Origin: Phycomyces blakesleeanus NRRL 1555(-)
Lineage: Eukaryota > Mucoromycota > Mucoromycetes > Mucorales > Phycomycetaceae
Assembly (NCBI RefSeq): GCF_001638985.1
Contig: NW_017265153.1
Span: 865,776 to 929,775 of the forward strand
DNA length: 64,000 nucleotides
Reading direction: 5' to 3'
The notes beneath the pieces were generated by a model. The model was given only the letters and a program-made list of their open reading frames with translations. It had not been told where the DNA came from and searched no databases. Of the stretch, positions 54,879-64,000 are shown in pieces (the stretch's first letter is position 1; each line of letters begins with the position of its first letter). Made by a program: the position numbers and the translations under genes.

Positions 54879-57800
54879 ATGATTTGGGAAGAAATCTTTG
54901 TTCTTCTATCATTATCCCTCTCCGTATCAGCCTCCCCGGCTGCATTAGGCCCAAATGTTCCTTCCACGGATTTATCTTTAGATGCCGTTAAACCGGTACT
55001 TGGAGCACCTCGAACCTTCCCTCTTGCTGTCAACGATTTTTCTAATAACTTTGGTGTCCCCTCATTCGATGGATCTAATGGATTTGGAGATTTTAGTGGC
55101 TCTGATAATTTCGACGACTCCAGTAGCTTTAGCAATTCAAACAGCTTCGACAACTCTGGTGACGGGGATAGCTCCAGTAGCTTTAGTAATTCAAATAGCT
55201 TCGACAACTCTGGAGACGGTGATAGCTCTAGTAGCTTTAGCAACTCAAACAGTTTCGACAACTCTGGTGATGGTGATAGCTCTAGTAGCTATAGCAACTC
55301 AAACAGCTTCGACAACTCTGGTGGAAATGGTGATAGCTCTAGTAGCTATAGCAACTCAAACAGCTTCGACAACTCTGGTGGAAATGGTGATAGCTCTAGT
55401 AGCTATAGCAACTCAAACAGCTTCGACAACTCTGGTGGAAATGGTGATGGCTCTAGCTCAACTAGCTTTAGTAACACTAATAGCTTCGACAACTCCGGTA
55501 ATGGCAGCTCTGGTAGCTTTGATAATTCCAATTCTTTCGGTGGCTCTGGTAACTTCGGTAATGGTGGTGGCGTTGACGGCACTGTAAATTTCGGTAATGG
55601 TGGCGGTGTTGGCGGCTCTGGTAACTTCGGTAATGGTGGTGGCGTTGACGGCATTGTTAACTTCGGCAATACTGGAGGTGTTGGTGGCTCTGGTAGCTTC
55701 GATAACTCTGGTGTACCTGGTAGTCCTGGATTCGACGGAACCATAACCGTGAATTTTCCTTTAGTGGGTGATCCTAACAATGCTGGTGGCACTGGCAACT
55801 ATATTCCCGGAATCGATGGGTCTGTAAATGGTAACTTCCCTGGCGTTGGTGGATCTGGAACTATTAATATCCCTGGAATTGGATTTCCCGTCAATGGTAT
55901 CCCTGGAGTTGGACTTCCTGTCAATGGTATCCCTGGAAATGTTGGACTTCCTGTCAATGGTATCCCTGGAAATGTTGGACTTCCTGTAAATGGTATTCCT
56001 GGATCTGTTGGACTTCCTGTAGCTGGAACTCCTGTAGCTGGAACTCCTGTAGCTGGTGTGCCTGGCTCTGTTGGACTTCCTGTAGCTGGTGTTCCTGGAA
56101 CTGTTGGTGGAACTCCAATTCCCGTACCACCAAACTATGGTCAAATTCCCGGCTCTGTTGTGCCTGTATCAGGTGGAACTCCAGTACATGCTGTACCAGC
56201 TCCAGGCGGTACCACCTCTCGTACATCTCCTAGAACAAGTGGGACTCATAATCCCACCGTACCAGTGCCTAGTCATCCTTCTGGTAATGTAGCTCCCGGA
56301 ACTCCTGTTCCCGCCGCACCTGTGCCTAGTGGCCATCCTGGTCATGTAGCTCCTGGAACTCCTGTAACCCATGGAACTCCAGTTCCTGCTGTACCTGTAC
56401 CCGTACCAGGCGGTGTCGCTGCTCCTATAGCTCCTGGAGCCGGCGGAACTAGTTTAGCTCCCGTTCCTGTTGTGCCTGTACCCGTATCCGGCGGTGTCCC
56501 TGTTCCACTAGCACCAGGAATTAGTGCAGCTGGACTTCCTGCAATCGGTGTACCTGGCGGTGTGACTGTTCCTATAATGCATGGTCCTGACGGAAGTATC
56601 ATCCCTTTACCTGTACATGGTGGAGTTACTATTCCGGTGGCCATTGGTGCTGATGGCAAACCTATTCATCTTGTTCATGTTCCCGATGCTGCTGGTATTG
56701 TCGCTCCTGTATTGCATGGAGCTGATGGAAATCCTGTTCAAATTATGCATGTAGCTCCTGGTCTCCCAATTGCTGTTCCTACTGTGCCTTTACCTATTGG
56801 TATTGTCCCAACTGTCCCAACAGTGCCTGTAGTTCCAGGTTTGCCTTTACCTATTGGCATTGTCCCAAATGTCCCAGCTGTGCCTTTAGTTCCTGGTGTA
56901 CCTTTACCTATTGGAATTGTCCCAACTGTCCCAACTGTGCCTTTAGTTCCTATTGTTGTTCCATCTCTTACTGGATTAACTATTCCTAGCGGTATCACTC
57001 TCTCTGGAAATGGATCATATCTTGAGCAAGAGGTTAGTACATAGTAATTTAGACGTTTTTACTAGTAATATCTTTACTAATTTTTTTTTTAGTTTTCGCA
57101 TTTTGGCGCTATTTTCTTCAATGACTTTGCGGCTAATAACGGCCAAGTTGTTAAAGGTCCATTGGCAGTTGGCGGAACAGTCAACGCTCCAGGTGCATTC
57201 ATAAATTCTAATAACCCAACTACCTGCAGAAAGCCACTGGCCAATTTGACCGATTATGGACTTGTCGCCGGAAACATTGCACCTGCATCTGGAATTAGTG
57301 TTAACGGTGCTTCGTTTATTTCTCAGGGATTAGGCTCAAACCTAGTCAGGCCGGTTGATCCAACTTGCCCTGTTTTTGCTAATCGGGGAACTGGTGGAGT
57401 TAATATCGCAGATCTTGGGGTTAATTCCGTATACACCTCGTTTGCCTTGGCTTCGATGGCACCTAATGCTAAGCTTGACTCGAACAATGTTGTTACTAGA
57501 TTTGGCAATACACAATCACCATTCAATGTCTTTACGTTTGACCCGTGTTTCAATGATCAATGCAATATTCTTTCTGATATCTACTCGTACCCTAAGGCTA
57601 TGCTAGAAGGTGATGGATTCTGGAATGGCCCTGTCGGCGGAACTTGGCCAGCAGGTGTAAATGTGTTCAATGTAAGTAAAGCTTGAAATTTTGGGTGCTT
57701 AGTTGTGCATCTTCACTTGTTCTATTCCTAATTAATTATGATTCGTTTAGGTCCCTGTTTATAGTGGAAGCAAATTTGAGCTTGATGGTCAACTTGCTAC

Positions 57801-58451
57801 TGCTGGTCTTGATCCTTGCAATACCATTTTTAACTTCTACCCAGTTACCTCAGATGGAAAATATGATCCAAAAGGAACATTTACCCTTGAACGTGACACC
57901 AAAGATGCATTCAATGGTCGCATTTTCGCTCCTCAAGGTATATTTCTTTATTTCTTTATATATATATATATCATTGCTGATTATAATATTTGATAGGCCG
58001 TATTATTGATGGTCCTACTGGATCCTTTGGTGGTCAACTTATCGGTCTTTCCTACAAGTGGGAGGAGACTTTTGGTCCTCAGATTAATGATTTCAGCTCT
58101 ATTGGTGCCACTTGTTCACCTTTGACCAATGCATTCATTGCATACCCGTCAAACCTTCCCTTACCCCAAGATGTCTTGAATTTACTTGGTCTTGTAGTCC
58201 CTATTCCCACACCTATAATCCCTATTCCGCCAGCAGTAATTCCAGTCCCTACTGGCGTCATCCCTGCACCGATTCCACCTGTTTTTAGCCCAAAGAAATA
58301 TCGATGCAAAGTTAAGACAATTCATCCAATGCATCAGATGCATAATATGCATCAGATGCACAAAAATAAGCACTCCAAAGCTCACAATCACGGACATTCG
58401 GGTAAAAAGCCAGCATCCAAGTGCAAGCCAAAGTATAAAAAATCATATTGA
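54879..58451 (+). CDS. Secreted repeat-rich adhesin-like protein with a choice-of-anchor A (CAA)-like domain
   Basis: Four exons (54879-57032, 57093-57671, 57751-57937, 57997-58451) encode 1124 residues; the start is the ATG after a TATA box. Residues 1-23 are a signal peptide (MIWEEIFVLLSLSLSVSASP). The protein then runs through Asn/Ser-rich 18-19-residue repeats (55122-55500), 'NFGNGGGV' repeats (55547-55690), elastin-like 'GIPG..VGLPV' and 'PIGIVPTVPTVP' repeats (55858-56100, 56776-56960), and, in exons 2-4, a domain starting 'FGAIFFNDFAANNGQVVKGP' and 'LAVGGTVNAPGAF', with 'NFYPVTSDGKYDPKGTFTL'. This resembles bacterial CAA adhesin domains. The tail is His/Met/Lys-rich (HQMHNMHQMHK). Adhesion or wall role is inferred. 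No GPI signal is seen. Confidence 0.8.
55122..55500 (+). repeat. Coding tandem repeat (54-57 bp, Asn/Ser/Phe-rich)
   Basis: Seven copies of a unit encoding about 'SFSNSNSFDNSGDGDSS'. The first three units are 54 bp and differ by silent and single changes; the next three are 57 bp and nearly identical (SYSNSNSFDNSGGNGDSS). This shows recent duplication of one unit. It lies in frame within the adhesin-like gene. Confidence 0.9.
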
Positions 58452-60870
58452 ATAGTCTGCCTCTCTTTAATCCCTTGTTCTATACCCTTTAATTAGTAAT
58501 TCTCCTTCTTGATATACCCTTTATATCATCACTTTCTACCATAGCGTATCTCATCGATTGAGCACTATTTTCTTTAATAAATAATTTTCATTATTATAAA
58601 ACTTAAATGATAAAAAAAATGTCTAAATCTCGACCAATATCTAAAGATGAACCTTTGGAACGAGCAGGTTTAATTAATGACAATCCTTTTCGTATAAAAT
58701 ATACTTCAATGAAGTATTGAAATATATTTTATATATCTGTAATTTATATCGAGTGTAAATTTCAATATATGTCCAAATCTTGTATATAATACTCTTTTTT
58801 AAGCTATTTACACCAATGGATTTATATCTTGCTACAACATATACCATAAACCCTAGAATACCAATTGCTATTATGCAAACTACGTCCTTTTTCAGTTGAT
58901 GGCTATTTAAAATTAATTGGAATATTTGTTTCCGGGGTGTTCGATCTATATAGTTATTGAAATTGTTTCATAATAAAAATTGTTGGAGAATAGCCTCGAT
59001 CTAAACCACATACGCAAATCTGGTAATTATCCAATGTACCTTTCTGAATTACAAGTATCTTAAAGTCTGTCTTGGTTCCTCTTTCCTTCGCATTCTTTGT
59101 ATGTATAGTCACAAACAAGTGTATGTGATTCTTTTATTTTGGACTAGCAATAATAAAAGGTTGTGGTCAAAATTATAGTTTCTTGATTGTACCCTTGGGT
59201 AGTAATGATTACTTCTTACCACAAAACAAGCATATTTCTTGTTTGTACCTTTACTTATACTCTTGTATGTAGACAATACATGCTGTTTAAGTGTTTTGTG
59301 CCTTGTATGCATAATATTCTCTTGGTTTCAATATTATGTTTTAGGTCATACGTACTACCACTCTATAAATTTTTTTCATTAATTCTGTAATAAGGCATAT
59401 ATTCTTTGTAATATTCTAAATTCTGTATCTTATTAACCTCAGTATATTTTATTATTATATTCACCTTTCCAAATAGAGGATTTTGCTTCTAGCTTGCTCT
59501 TATATTATATATAATAGTTAATGTTATATTGAGTTCAAAAGGGATATATGTATGACATACAGCTTTAAGTATGTTATCTGGTAAACCTTATATCCTATGC
59601 ATAGGTATATGGTCAATATATCAAATACATATTATTTTTTAAAAAAAAATGACGTGCTAAATCCAAAGATATATGTTCTCTGGCTCCTTGATCTTTAAAT
59701 AAGGAGAAAAAGAAAGAGAAGATGAAACTGATAAACAAGTACTATAGAACATTTCATTTGTAAGGATGTCTAATCGATAGGAATGGCAATTATAGCTTAT
59801 ATGTAGAATGTGGTTTATACTTATATATCACAAAAATTTTGACAGAAATATGGTAACAACTAAGTTTCTTCTTTCTGTAGCTGTTCTTTATATTGCTGTG
59901 GTTACAAGTACCATTCCAATAAAGTGACTATTTATGGATAACAAGATATAATGAGTTTTGACGTTTTCTTGGTAACTCAACGTTTGTATGGTATGAGATG
60001 CTTTGCATAAAGGTGGTAAGGCTAGATTACTAGCATAATATTGTTTTTCTTTCTCCTTCTCCTTCTTCGTCTTTTTTTTTCTTAGTTAATATTATGGATA
60101 GGTTTCTATACTTCCTTAACAAAATCAGCAAATCTTTGAAATGAAATATGCATATTCTGAGTACAGTATTATATAATCACAGTTTATATTTAATATTTAA
60201 GTTTCATACTATGGGAATTTTATTTGCTAAAGTGCATATTGTATAAAATGCTCATAAAGCTATGGTTAAATATATATATGTGGCTTATTCATCTTTTATA
60301 TACTCCTGTGAAATAAGGTGGTGACCTTAGCAGCAGATAAATAGACAAAATAGTATTTTCAATTTATGATATCATCACAAGTTATATAGTAATCAAAACT
60401 ACCAACATTTCTTTGATTTTTACCAATAGTCAATACTAAATAATAGGTGGTTTCACCAGTTCTGGATGCTTGACTGTTGGATGGAACAGTATTTTAAACA
60501 CTAGCCAATAATAATCAATATCAAAAAAAACTGTTGAGTACCATTAATGTCTCTTGGCTTATATGTTTTCTCTCATTTACGTCAGCATTCATACAATCTA
60601 TCAAAAAGGGTCCTCATGACTTTAAACTTAGCAAAGGATAGAAGTCCAAAGGTCTATCTTCATATTTCTCTTATTCTTTACATATGTAATAAATGCGATT
60701 AGAACATAACTATAGTAAAGCTTAGAATGAGCTCTATATGAAATAAATATAATTAATTTATTTAATATGAGATATACCCATCTTTGTTCTTTTAACAGCT
60801 ACCAATCTGTTATGAATTTTGAGACATAAATCTGTACATGTTTTTTCTATTTATTCCTTCCCACTTTTCT
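58452..60870. other. Intergenic between the two CAA-like genes, left part
   Basis: AT-rich, with no supported gene. A 25-residue frame with a signal-peptide-like sequence lies at 59850-59927, preceded by TATA-like motifs near 59815-59828. A 33-residue frame at 58619-58720 is polar and unsupported. Confidence 0.5.
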
Positions 60871-60879
60871 TGCCGAGCT

Positions 60880-61830
60880 ACTTCCAACTCTCTCATATTC
60901 ATGGGTGGGAAACCCCTCTCACAAATATGGTCATCCAAAATATTCTAGATGTTTTCGATGGGACTTAAATCTAGACTTCTTGATGGCCAGTCAAAAGTAT
61001 TTAGACCAAGATATTTTCTGCATTTCTTTAACATATTTGAAGTATGGGACGACATGTTATCTTCTTGAAAGATATACTTCTTAATGTCGTTGTTTGATAG
61101 GTCATGATAGTATGGCTTAAAATGCTTTCCATAATATCCACATAAACTTTTGAATTTATGGTGCCCTTAACAGCTGCAGGTTATCTAACTTCTTCAGCAG
61201 TAATACACTCCCATACCATCACAGATCCTTCATTTCTTTGTACTCTTTGCTAACACAGTCTGTGAAAAGCTTCTCGTCAGCCTTTCTCTACGAACAAACT
61301 TTTCCATTTACTCTGAAAAGAGAAAAGTTCGATTCATCACTTCATATGATCGTTTTTCGCTCTTATTTCCAGTTCATCCTTTTTTGCACCTATTTACGGC
61401 AAATTGCCATGTCTTTTTTTGGTTAGTCAAGACTTCTGTGCTGCAACACAAGAGTATATACCCAGATTATGCAGTTCTTTGCTGACTGTATTCTCAGAGA
61501 CTTAATGACCGGTGAGATTTCCAACACCTCTTGTGATGTCTAATAAAGACTGGTGTCTGTCGCTTCTTATAAGTCTATCCAAATGATGCTTGTCTCTAGA
61601 ATTAAGAAGCTTTGGTCTTCCTGAACGAGACTTATCTTCTACAAAGCCAATTTCATTATACCTTTATATTATACTGCAAATTCATTCTATAGGTATGTCT
61701 TTGCAGCGGGAGATTTTTGGAATGGACATTCCAGCTTCGTGCATCCCAACCATGGCAGACTTCTCAGTATTTGAGAACCTCTTAAGTTTATTCGGGAGGT
61801 TGTTTTTATCCTGTTTTAAATGTACAGGAG
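60880..61830 (-). pseudogene. Tc1/mariner transposase fossil, nearly full length
   Basis: On the minus strand, fragments in several frames follow the Tc1 order. The N-terminal helix-turn-helix reads 'FSNTEKSAMVGMHEAGMSI'. A 'SRSGRPKLL' linker motif follows. Then come 'SVMVWECIT', 'YIFQEDNMSSHTS' with the second Asp, and 'FDWPSRSLDLSPIENI' with the last acidic residue. Stops and frameshifts interrupt at least five points (for example near 61670, 61500 and 60945). It lies between the two CAA-like genes. Terminal inverted repeats were not found. Confidence 0.85.
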
Positions 61831-61942
61831 TCATGTTTATAAGGTTATATGTTAACGTAAGTGTGAATTGAGGTTGCAGATAAAAAAGAGAGTAAGCAGA
61901 CTTTAAAGTCACGAGAACTTTTTTCGATAGATTGTACATTTG

Positions 61943-61952
61943 TATATATATA
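61943..61952 (+). promoter_or_regulatory. TATA-like box of the second CAA-like gene
   Basis: TATATATATA about 65 bp before ATG 62014. The matching spacing in the first gene supports descent from a common promoter. Confidence 0.4.
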
Positions 61953-62013
61953 CTCTAGTGTTTACCATATAATTGCTTTGAAGTAAAATTATTTATCATT
62001 TTAATAAACTGAT

Positions 62014-64000
62014 ATGCGTTTAAAAATTTCTGTTACTTTAGTACTTCTTTGATCGATATCGGTTGCAGCTTCGAGCTTTAATCTATGGGGTCAATCAACA
62101 CCTGCTGAACGAGCGGTTAGTCCATAATATTTTTATGAACTTGTTAAAATATAGATGTTTTTGCCAGTATTAAACATAATCCTTTTAGATGTACCATTTC
62201 AATGGCATATTTTTCGGAAATTTTATTTCTAAAGGTGGCCAAGATATATTAGGTCCCTTGGCAGTTGGTGGAGATTTTACTGGCCCACTATACCATCAAT
62301 TCAAACAACTACTATGGCTGTGTTAATACGCCTACAAGTCTGAATACATATGGGTTTGTCGTGGGAGGAAGTGTTAATACAGTCGATACCCATGTTCACG
62401 GCTCTGTGTATCTTGGGAAAGGAGGAACTGTGAATCAGGTCCAACAACTGAACCAAGCTTGCGCTTTTGTTGTCGGTGAAGGGACTGGAGAAGTTAATTT
62501 TTATGATATTGGTATTGGTGCAGTATATTCGAATTATGTATTGTCCCTTACGCGACCCACCATGATACTCCACTCAAATGGTGATTTGACCAAAATTATA
62601 TCTAGCTCGGGAAATTCTACACAATTCAATGTTTTGACGTTCAATGTTTGCAGCAACAAAAACTGTATTATATGGAATGGGCTTCTTTCCTACCCTAATT
62701 CAATGCTTCAAGGTCAAGGGAACTGGAATGGTCCCCAAATACTACCTTGGCCCCCATCTGGGATAACAGTCTTCAATGTAAATTGAACACAATTGAGAGT
62801 GATTTCTCTATTTTACTCATTGGTATTTTACAGGTTCATATTGCTAGTGGATCCACTTTTAGGCTTTCTAGAAATATTCCTACCATTGGTCTCGATCCCT
62901 GCCGTACATTATTTAACTTCTATCCGGTCAAAGATGACGGTAGTTATGATGCAGTTGGAACATTCACCCTAGTTCGTGAGACGGGTGGTCCATTTGGTGG
63001 TCTGACTCTTGCTCCTCTGGGTAAGAACATATTTAAAGCATGCTTTATTATGATTACTAATGAAAACGTTCAAAGGGCATATTGTTGGTGGGTCTACCGG
63101 TGCTTTCTCCGGGTAGATTAATCGGGCTTGATTATACGTGGAAGTATCCAAATGGTGTTGAGATTCACGATAGCGAAGCTCTTGGGTACACATGCCATAC
63201 GATCCCTAATGGAGAGCTCCAATATCCAGATATAATGCCTCATCGAACACTATTTACCTTCCTAGTTGCGAGTCCAACTGGGACTCCCATACCATATATT
63301 ACCACAGCTACAGAAACGGGGTTTATATCTAATACTGATACAGCATCAACAATCATCTCAGGGACTATACAACTAAGTACTACCACGTTTACTTTACCAG
63401 TTCTTCAACTTGAAACTACTACTATCACGGTGGTTGATGAAGGAGTAACTGTGACAGTATCTTCCACAGAAGCTTGGACCGAAACTATTGTTGAAACTAG
63501 CACTATAACTTATCTAGATTGCACAAACACTATTACTGCAACACCCAAAGTAGCAAGAATAACCGACACAGGATTTGTTACATCCCAAGAGAAACCAACT
63601 TTGACATATATCGACGGAAATGAAATATCAACCGTCACTGTTTCTGTATCAATTATAGTCACTGACACCACTTCAGTAATAGAGCGCGAAACTCTTACTT
63701 TGACCTACGTCGATCAAGGACAGGCTCTTACAACAACTTTATTGAAACCAGTGACAGTTATTAAAACCGGCCTTTCTGCTACTTTTCAAACGGTTCCTTT
63801 AACTTATGTCACAGGAAGTCAGACGATAACTGCAGCTGTTACGGTCCTAGTCACTAATACTGTCTCCCGTGAAACCAAAACATTTGAGACAGTGGTTTTG
63901 ACTTACATTGATGAGAATGACATACTCACCACTACTATTACACACCTGATATTAATTACAGATGTTACACGCATCACCTCCCGCGATACAGTGACTCTGA
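62014..64000 (+). pseudogene. Second CAA-like adhesin gene, broken (runs off the window)
   Basis: This is a paralogue of the 54879-58451 gene. Exons are about 62014-62115, 62189-62777, 62834-63020 and 63076 onwards; intron positions and the length of exon 3 (187 nt) match the first gene. It holds 'NGIFFGNFISKGGQDILGPL', 'NSNNYYGCVNTP', 'FNVLTFNVCSNKNCIIWNGL' and 'NFYPVKDDGSYDAVGTFTL'. Three lesions are seen: TGA at codon 13 inside the signal peptide (62050-62052), a frameshift at about 62288-62294 and another at about 63111-63114. From 63115 the frame stays open to the end with Thr-rich repeats. The lesions could instead be assembly errors. There is no long N-terminal stalk, unlike the first gene. 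Confidence 0.75.
63502..64000 (+). repeat. 33-residue (99-bp) Thr-rich tandem repeat
   Basis: Five units start with (T/P/V)(I/L)TY at 63502, 63598, 63697, 63796 and 63895, and the next begins at 63994. Spacing is 96 then exactly 99, 99, 99 and 99 bp. Units differ strongly in sequence (TLTYID, TLTYVD, PLTYVT, VLTYID) but keep the Tyr and the pattern of alternating Thr/Val. The array extends past the window. Confidence 0.9.

Noticed and set aside
55122..55500. Regular repeats as a CRISPR array
   Set aside because: Units are directly adjacent without spacers and encode protein repeats in frame in a eukaryotic gene.
58619..58720. 33-residue frame downstream of the adhesin-like gene
   Set aside because: Too short and polar to support, no promoter seen.

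Overview
The window looks like nuclear DNA of a filamentous fungus, most likely of the Mucoromycota (Mucorales or a close relative). The genes are AT-rich with many short introns (about 55-90 nt) that use GTAAGT-type donors. The gene content is typical of fungi: an ERMES subunit, a peroxisomal ABCD transporter, an Ecl1-type protein, a Pyp-type tyrosine phosphatase and an NmrA-like protein. Decayed Tc1/mariner elements with TA target duplications are scattered through it. The species cannot be fixed from sequence alone.

From left to right: the 3' end of an NRDE2-like gene; a two-pass membrane protein; an Mgr3-like mitochondrial TPR protein and a PPR protein; a deleted Tc1/mariner element with intact ends; and one copy of a dispersed inverted-repeat element. 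From 9.6 to 28.7 kb lies a housekeeping-rich stretch: a small Ser-rich protein, a predicted GPI-anchored protein, a mitochondrial-type malic enzyme, an F-box protein, NAC-beta, a small C2H2 finger protein, an Ecl1-family protein, the DEAD-box helicase DBP7, the spliceosomal SmB protein, mitochondrial ribosomal protein uS8m and a short/branched-chain acyl-CoA dehydrogenase. From 30 to 50.7 kb come an NmrA-like Rossmann protein, a rhodanese plus tyrosine-phosphatase protein, a stretch of decayed ORFs followed by the second copy of the dispersed element, MDM34, a transposase fossil, a 615-bp TA-flanked inverted-repeat element, a 21-exon PMP70/ABCD3-like transporter and a NET-domain-like acidic protein.

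The right end (50.7-64 kb) is gene-poor and holds the most unusual locus. Two related secreted proteins carry a domain that resembles the bacterial choice-of-anchor A (CAA) adhesin domain. The first is intact (1124 residues): a signal peptide, an Asn/Ser-rich 18-19-residue tandem repeat, a Gly/Val/Pro elastin-like stalk, the CAA-like domain and a His/Met/Lys-rich tail. The second lies about 3.5 kb downstream with the same intron positions, but carries a stop in its signal peptide and two frameshifts. It is followed by an open Thr-rich tail built of exact 99-bp (33-residue) repeats that runs off the window. A Tc1 transposase fossil and an orphan signal-peptide ORF lie between the two, which suggests an expanding and decaying surface-protein cluster.

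Several genes serve mitochondria or peroxisomes (Mgr3-like, PPR, malic enzyme, uS8m, acyl-CoA dehydrogenase, MDM34, ABCD), but they are interspersed on both strands and nothing shows co-regulation. Exon boundaries below were set by hand from splice sites and reading-frame continuity. For each multi-exon gene the summed coding length is a multiple of three.
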